Made by a program: the position numbers and the translations under genes. The notes under the pieces are model-generated. The model made no database searches. It saw nothing but the letters and a program-made list of their open reading frames with translations, and had not been told where the DNA came from. This document shows, piece after piece, positions 59,972 to 64,000 of a stretch of DNA of 64,000 nucleotides. The DNA is taken from positions 19,597,110-19,661,109 of the forward strand of contig NC_134030.1 in NCBI RefSeq assembly GCF_964204645.1, read 5' to 3'. Position 1 is the stretch's first letter; every line of letters begins with the position of its first letter. This DNA is from Tubulanus polymorphus (lineage: Eukaryota; Nemertea; Palaeonemertea; Tubulaniformes; Tubulanidae).

Positions 59972-62771
59972 GAGAATGTTCTCATCTATTGGAAACTTAA
60001 TTCAACTACATAGACTAGATATACAATTCTTTATTACAGCTACAACTGCAGCTACTTTATTGTTAACGGTGAACAATACGAAATCCGTTCTTAGAAATCT
60101 GAAATTTGTGAAAGTTTATTATTGTGTAAAATATTAATGTAACTAAATTAAATGTGAATATTCGTTGTTCAAGAATTCATTGTAAGTGATAAAATATCTC
60201 ATAGTAGAACATCAGATTATGTTCTATACAGGGAAATCACAGGTCACCCAATAGCACCGTTCACTAGTTGTACTGTGGTGAGTGACTTAACAGGCCGCAC
60301 TGGCTATGTCGAGTGGTAGTTTAGTAGTTTAGACCGTTATGTACGGAAGCTGGAGTTTATGGCCAGTATCGCCATTAGCAAACTCTCCGCATTGATATTT
60401 GCGTAACACATAAAACAATGAATAGTTATATAGATAGTCTGGGAATGACGTAGGTACCCGCGTAGGGAAACCCAAATATGGCGCAGCTCTGAGCATCTCA
60501 GAGTGCAAAAGGTATTTGTAGAATTGTGTGGGTACGTAAACACTCCATACATGGGTTGGTGGAATGTTATGACGTATATATGCGTCACAATCCGTAATAC
60601 CGAACCATGCGTGGTAAAGAGACTGCACACGTTACGAAACAGTAAACGATATGAAAGGGGAGGGTTTTTAGTTGGGTTTTAGGCTAGACAGAAAGGAGTC
60701 GCAGTTTAGCTTTGGGAAGAGATTGTAGTTAGAAAAGAGAGGAAAGGCAAGAACTGTATATAACCAACGACACAAGTAAGAAGATTTACCAACACTGCAC
60801 ACAACACTGGTTGACATTCAGCAACCATAAAAATTGCCGGAGAACCATAACCGCTATCGGAAGAAAATGTCACGCTTCTCCGTGAAAGAATTGTTTGACT
60901 TAATATTTATTAAATATTGCGTCTACAATTTGATGAAAATTTGATGAATATCGTTTATGATTAAAAAAAAGATTTGAAAATTTTTCGTCATTATCTTACG
61001 GTGGTTCACATTAAAACAACGCTCTTGACAAAACTAAGTTACCTAAACGTACAACTTGTTTAGGACGTTTGAAAAGGTACATGTACCATTCCTGGGTTCC
61101 TGTTGGATTTTCTGGTAAATGCGATGAAATTGACTCATTGATACGAGGTCTAACTTTTTGCACAGTTTTTATATAATTATTTGTCGCCTGATCTTTTTTT
61201 TGAAAATAGAAGAATCAGATTATCAAATTTGATAAGACTCGCATATTTTTTTTCTCGTACCATTTCATTTTCAGGTAATCTCAAACCATTTTCAAATCAA
61301 ATTACACCGTTTTACTTTGTTTTGTCGCTGTGAGCTGTCTATTTTGATATCATCAGTATCATTTTGAAGTGATCTGGCACTTGCTACTTTCGAAGTCACT
61401 AGACGCCATTACATACTGAAATCACCTCATTCAGTTTTGAAGTCATCGCCTTCTTGAGATATCGTTCTGCACAATACACCGCGTATAGTCAAAAATGATC
61501 GTTTCTTGCGTTTCTGAATGCGTACAATAATCAGTGAAGTTAGATTGCAGGTTAACTATATTGCAGCAGTAGTTAACCTGCCGTACATTCTAGTCTCACA
61601 ATAGCAGTTTCAACCTCAGGCTCGGTCTGCAGTTGCCAGTTATTTGCAAGTTGCCAAGTAATCGAAAATAAAGAGAATCTATCGGACTTTTATAAGCTAG
61701 AAATTGATTGATTTAAACGCGAAATAACGATAACGATAGTGAGTGCTTTAGATATTTAAGTACCGGGTACACCGAATTTGTTAAAAACGTATTCAAATAG
61801 AGAATGATTTTGCTTTCTTTCAGTATTTGGATCCTGAATATCCAACGTAAACGCTTTCGTGTCAAAAGAATAAAAAAAACGATTTGTATACTTGATAGTA
61901 AACTTGTTGATTTGCAGTATGAGCTTTTGTGTTGTGCAGATAGTTTAGTAGTTTAGATAAATGTACAGAAGCTGGGGTTCATGGCCAGTGTTGTTATTGC
62001 CGGATAACCTACGATGATGCGTACGTCATACATAGACATAAATACGTAGAAGTAATATAAATAAACAAGTCTGGAAGTGACGTATGTGTCTACGTAGGTA
62101 AACCTAATATGGCGCGGCCATGGACTCTGATGAGTGCAAAAGGATATTTATTGATAATTGTGACGTGTGCAGATACGGCATCACCCATACATGGATGGGA
62201 GGAATGTTGTGACGTATGAATACGTCACAATCCATGAATTCGAGGCCATGTGTGGGAGAGGGCCTGCACACGTTACTAAAGATAAAATAATATAAAAGGG
62301 TTTAAGAAAGCTTTAGAGGGAGGCTGGAGAGAAGAGGTTTTAGAGAGAGCTCCGGGGAATGATCTTGTATACATCTGGTAAGAGAAAATAAACGAAAAGA
62401 TAACTTAAGAAATTGTCAAGTTATATCCGGGAGTCGTGTAAGAAAGTCAAGACCAAGAACTGAGATCTGATCTCAGAGAGTGTCCCTCGCAACATCGTCG
62501 AGAGAAATCATTACCACAACACTGGTAGATATACGCGACCATAACATTGGTGGAGAATCCATACCCACAACATTTGCTGCTGTTGTTCTTTATCAGGGGA
62601 AGAATTGTAAAATATGAAATAAACGCTTCGACTATATCCTAATAGTCAGGAATAATGATTATTCCTAAAGATGACTATTAGGATATTTATTGTTGATTTG
62701 CAGCATTCGCATCTGTTGTAAAGAAGCTTCACCAGGGGAATGTTCGTAAAATATAACATTTACGCCCTGAT

Positions 62772-63734
62772 TTAAGTGCTAATTTTTTTCAATAAATGAA
62801 ACAACATATTTCTAAATTGTTTGTTGACGATTGTATAGAGTGTAAAATTTACGCATGAATTTATGATTGATGTCATCTGATAAATGTGATGAAATACATC
62901 CTTGTAAAAAAATACATCAGCTTTCCCGATTTTACCGAGCGAATCGGGCAGTTCTAGAATAGTAAATACAATACTCATCGTAAGCACCATTTTAGTGGCT
63001 TTCTTTTCATTTTGAGCTGTCGAGGTTTTGGACACCGAGAGAGTTTCGCGTTCCTTTCTTTTGACGTATAAGACGACAATAAGAGCGATGTTCGCTGCGA
63101 AAACTAAAATATTTGAAATGATAACGCGGATAATTGGGTCTATATATCCGTTCATTATGTCATAAATTCGTTTGAGGATTCCTGGCATGTAAAGCATGTA
63201 ATGAACAAATCGGAATTCTTTAAATGCACTTGCCTTTTTGACTCTCAACGTAATAGGGTAGTAAGATCCTAGAGCCATCGATGATATACCTGTTATGATG
63301 ACGAGTGGTTTTAAGCTGCTTTTTACGCGTAAGGGAAAAGTAATAGTAACCAATCTTTCGCATTGAATTATGACGGTTAAAAAGTTACGATAGACCTGGA
63401 ATCCTTTGACGAGCATACTTCCCCATATCGTCAAGTTTACCGGGGAAATTCTGTCGTTGGGAAATTTCTTGATCGAGTCGCCGTACCGCGCGTAGTGAAT
63501 ATGAAAGCGAACCGAGTTTGCGATGAGATATGCCAACAAAAACATGATGTCGACGAGCGCGAGGATTTTCAGTAAATCGAAGCAGCGGTTTTTAGTTTTC
63601 AGCTTGTGAAATACGGTTATAACCATCACATTGAATGTCACGCCGACTACGAGTAGTGGAGGCATGATGTACCCCATCTGGATCCATTTAAACTCCCAAA
63701 TTAGGTTGTAAACGTAGACTACAGTTATGTTCAT
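62772..63734 (-). CDS. Rhodopsin-class orphan GPCR 3 (copy 2), 320 aa, single exon
   Basis: Second copy of the receptor at 28,501-29,463, open throughout. Four residue differences: P11L, R19Q and I20M at the extracellular end of TM1, and S170A in the second loop. I saw four silent changes. The CERL and NFTLY motifs and the lack of the extracellular cysteines are shared, so the missing disulphide is not a sequencing slip in one copy. Confidence 0.85.
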   Translation of the reverse strand: MNITVVYVYNLIWEFKWIQMGYIMPPLLVVGVTFNVMVITVFHKLKTKNRCFDLLKILALVDIMFLLAYLIANSVRFHIHYARYGDSIKKFPNDRISPVNLTIWGSMLVKGFQVYRNFLTVIIQCERLVTITFPLRVKSSLKPLVIITGISSMALGSYYPITLRVKKASAFKEFRFVHYMLYMPGILKRIYDIMNGYIDPIIRVIISNILVFAANIALIVVLYVKRKERETLSVSKTSTAQNEKKATKMVLTMSIVFTILELPDSLGKIGKADVFFYKDVFHHIYQMTSIINSCVNFTLYTIVNKQFRNMLFHLLKKIST

Positions 63735-64000
63735 TATTTTCGAACGGTCTGGTTGGTCAGCAGCATATGCCTTACCCTACCAAACGCGTCTAAACTGATA
63801 TACTCGCATTAGTTTCGATTTGTAAGGCGATACTTTATCAGATTTACGCTAATTTGTGTCGGAAAACCTATTGTCTGAACGCGAACTCTCTAAATGAATT
63901 TCTATTAAATCAATAGCACGGCAGACTAACAGGTGTCTGGTGTGCATTCAGAACTTATATAAGGACGAGGTTTGAACCGTGACGACATGTTGATTAACCC

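Larger units (their letters stand above)
34279..64000. repeat. Copy 2 of the ~34.3-kb tandem segmental duplication
   Basis: Direct repeat of 1-29,758. All six genes are present, in the same order and strand, with open frames. Visible differences from copy 1 include single bases at 55,737 and 55,903, a 2-bp insertion in the minisatellite near 59,528, several short deletions between 61,670 and 61,790, and loss of about 32 bp near 63,977. Homology continues to the last base of the window, so the copy is probably longer than shown. Confidence 0.97.

Noticed and set aside
59797-59985. 62-codon frame encoding a 12-residue repeat
   Set aside because: It is the minisatellite read in reverse and is not shared as an open frame by copy 1.

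Overview
The window is animal nuclear DNA. It is AT-rich, the large genes are split by GT-AG introns, mobile-element debris is dense, and the proteins are metazoan: a huge multidomain G-protein-coupled receptor (GPCR), secreted C-type lectins, and small single-exon rhodopsin-class GPCRs of the FMRFamide-receptor-like kind that have expanded in many invertebrates. A receptor joining LDL-receptor class A repeats, leucine-rich repeats and a relaxin/glycoprotein-hormone type 7TM core is best known from molluscs (Lymnaea GRL101) and other lophotrochozoans, so a mollusc or related lophotrochozoan is my best guess. The species cannot be fixed from the sequence.

The dominant structure is a tandem duplication with a period of about 34.28 kb. 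Copy 1 runs from base 1 to about 29,758 and copy 2 from 34,279 to the window end; 29,759-34,278 is the rest of the first period. Neither outer boundary is visible. In everything I compared, the copies are identical up to base 21,458. From there they differ by scattered substitutions and small indels, which become denser toward the GPCR at 28.5-29.5 kb. This is either a very recent duplication or conversion, or an assembly (haplotype) artefact.

Each period, left to right, holds: a 73-bp palindrome-centred satellite; a 218-bp TA-flanked foldback MITE; lectin gene A (minus, four exons, 143 aa); a repeat-rich gene-free stretch with MITEs and tRNA-like SINE pieces; lectin gene B (plus, four exons, 140 aa, same exon plan as A); a GC-rich repeat island; the giant receptor gene (minus, three visible exons joined by phase-0 introns, 1,924 aa: signal peptide, CUB and CUB-like modules, two C-type lectin domains, six LDLa repeats, seven LRRs, 7TM); two paralogous GPCRs of 317 and 318 aa (minus), each with the same about 18-bp minisatellite directly 5' of its start codon; two diverged LTR-like repeats; a third, more distant GPCR of 320 aa (minus); and a gene-free spacer with foldback and direct repeats.

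Functionally the locus reads as a recognition or signalling cluster. There are secreted carbohydrate-binding lectins of the same fold that the giant receptor carries in its ectodomain, plus three orphan peptide-type GPCRs. Whether the lectins and receptors work together is inference from proximity only.
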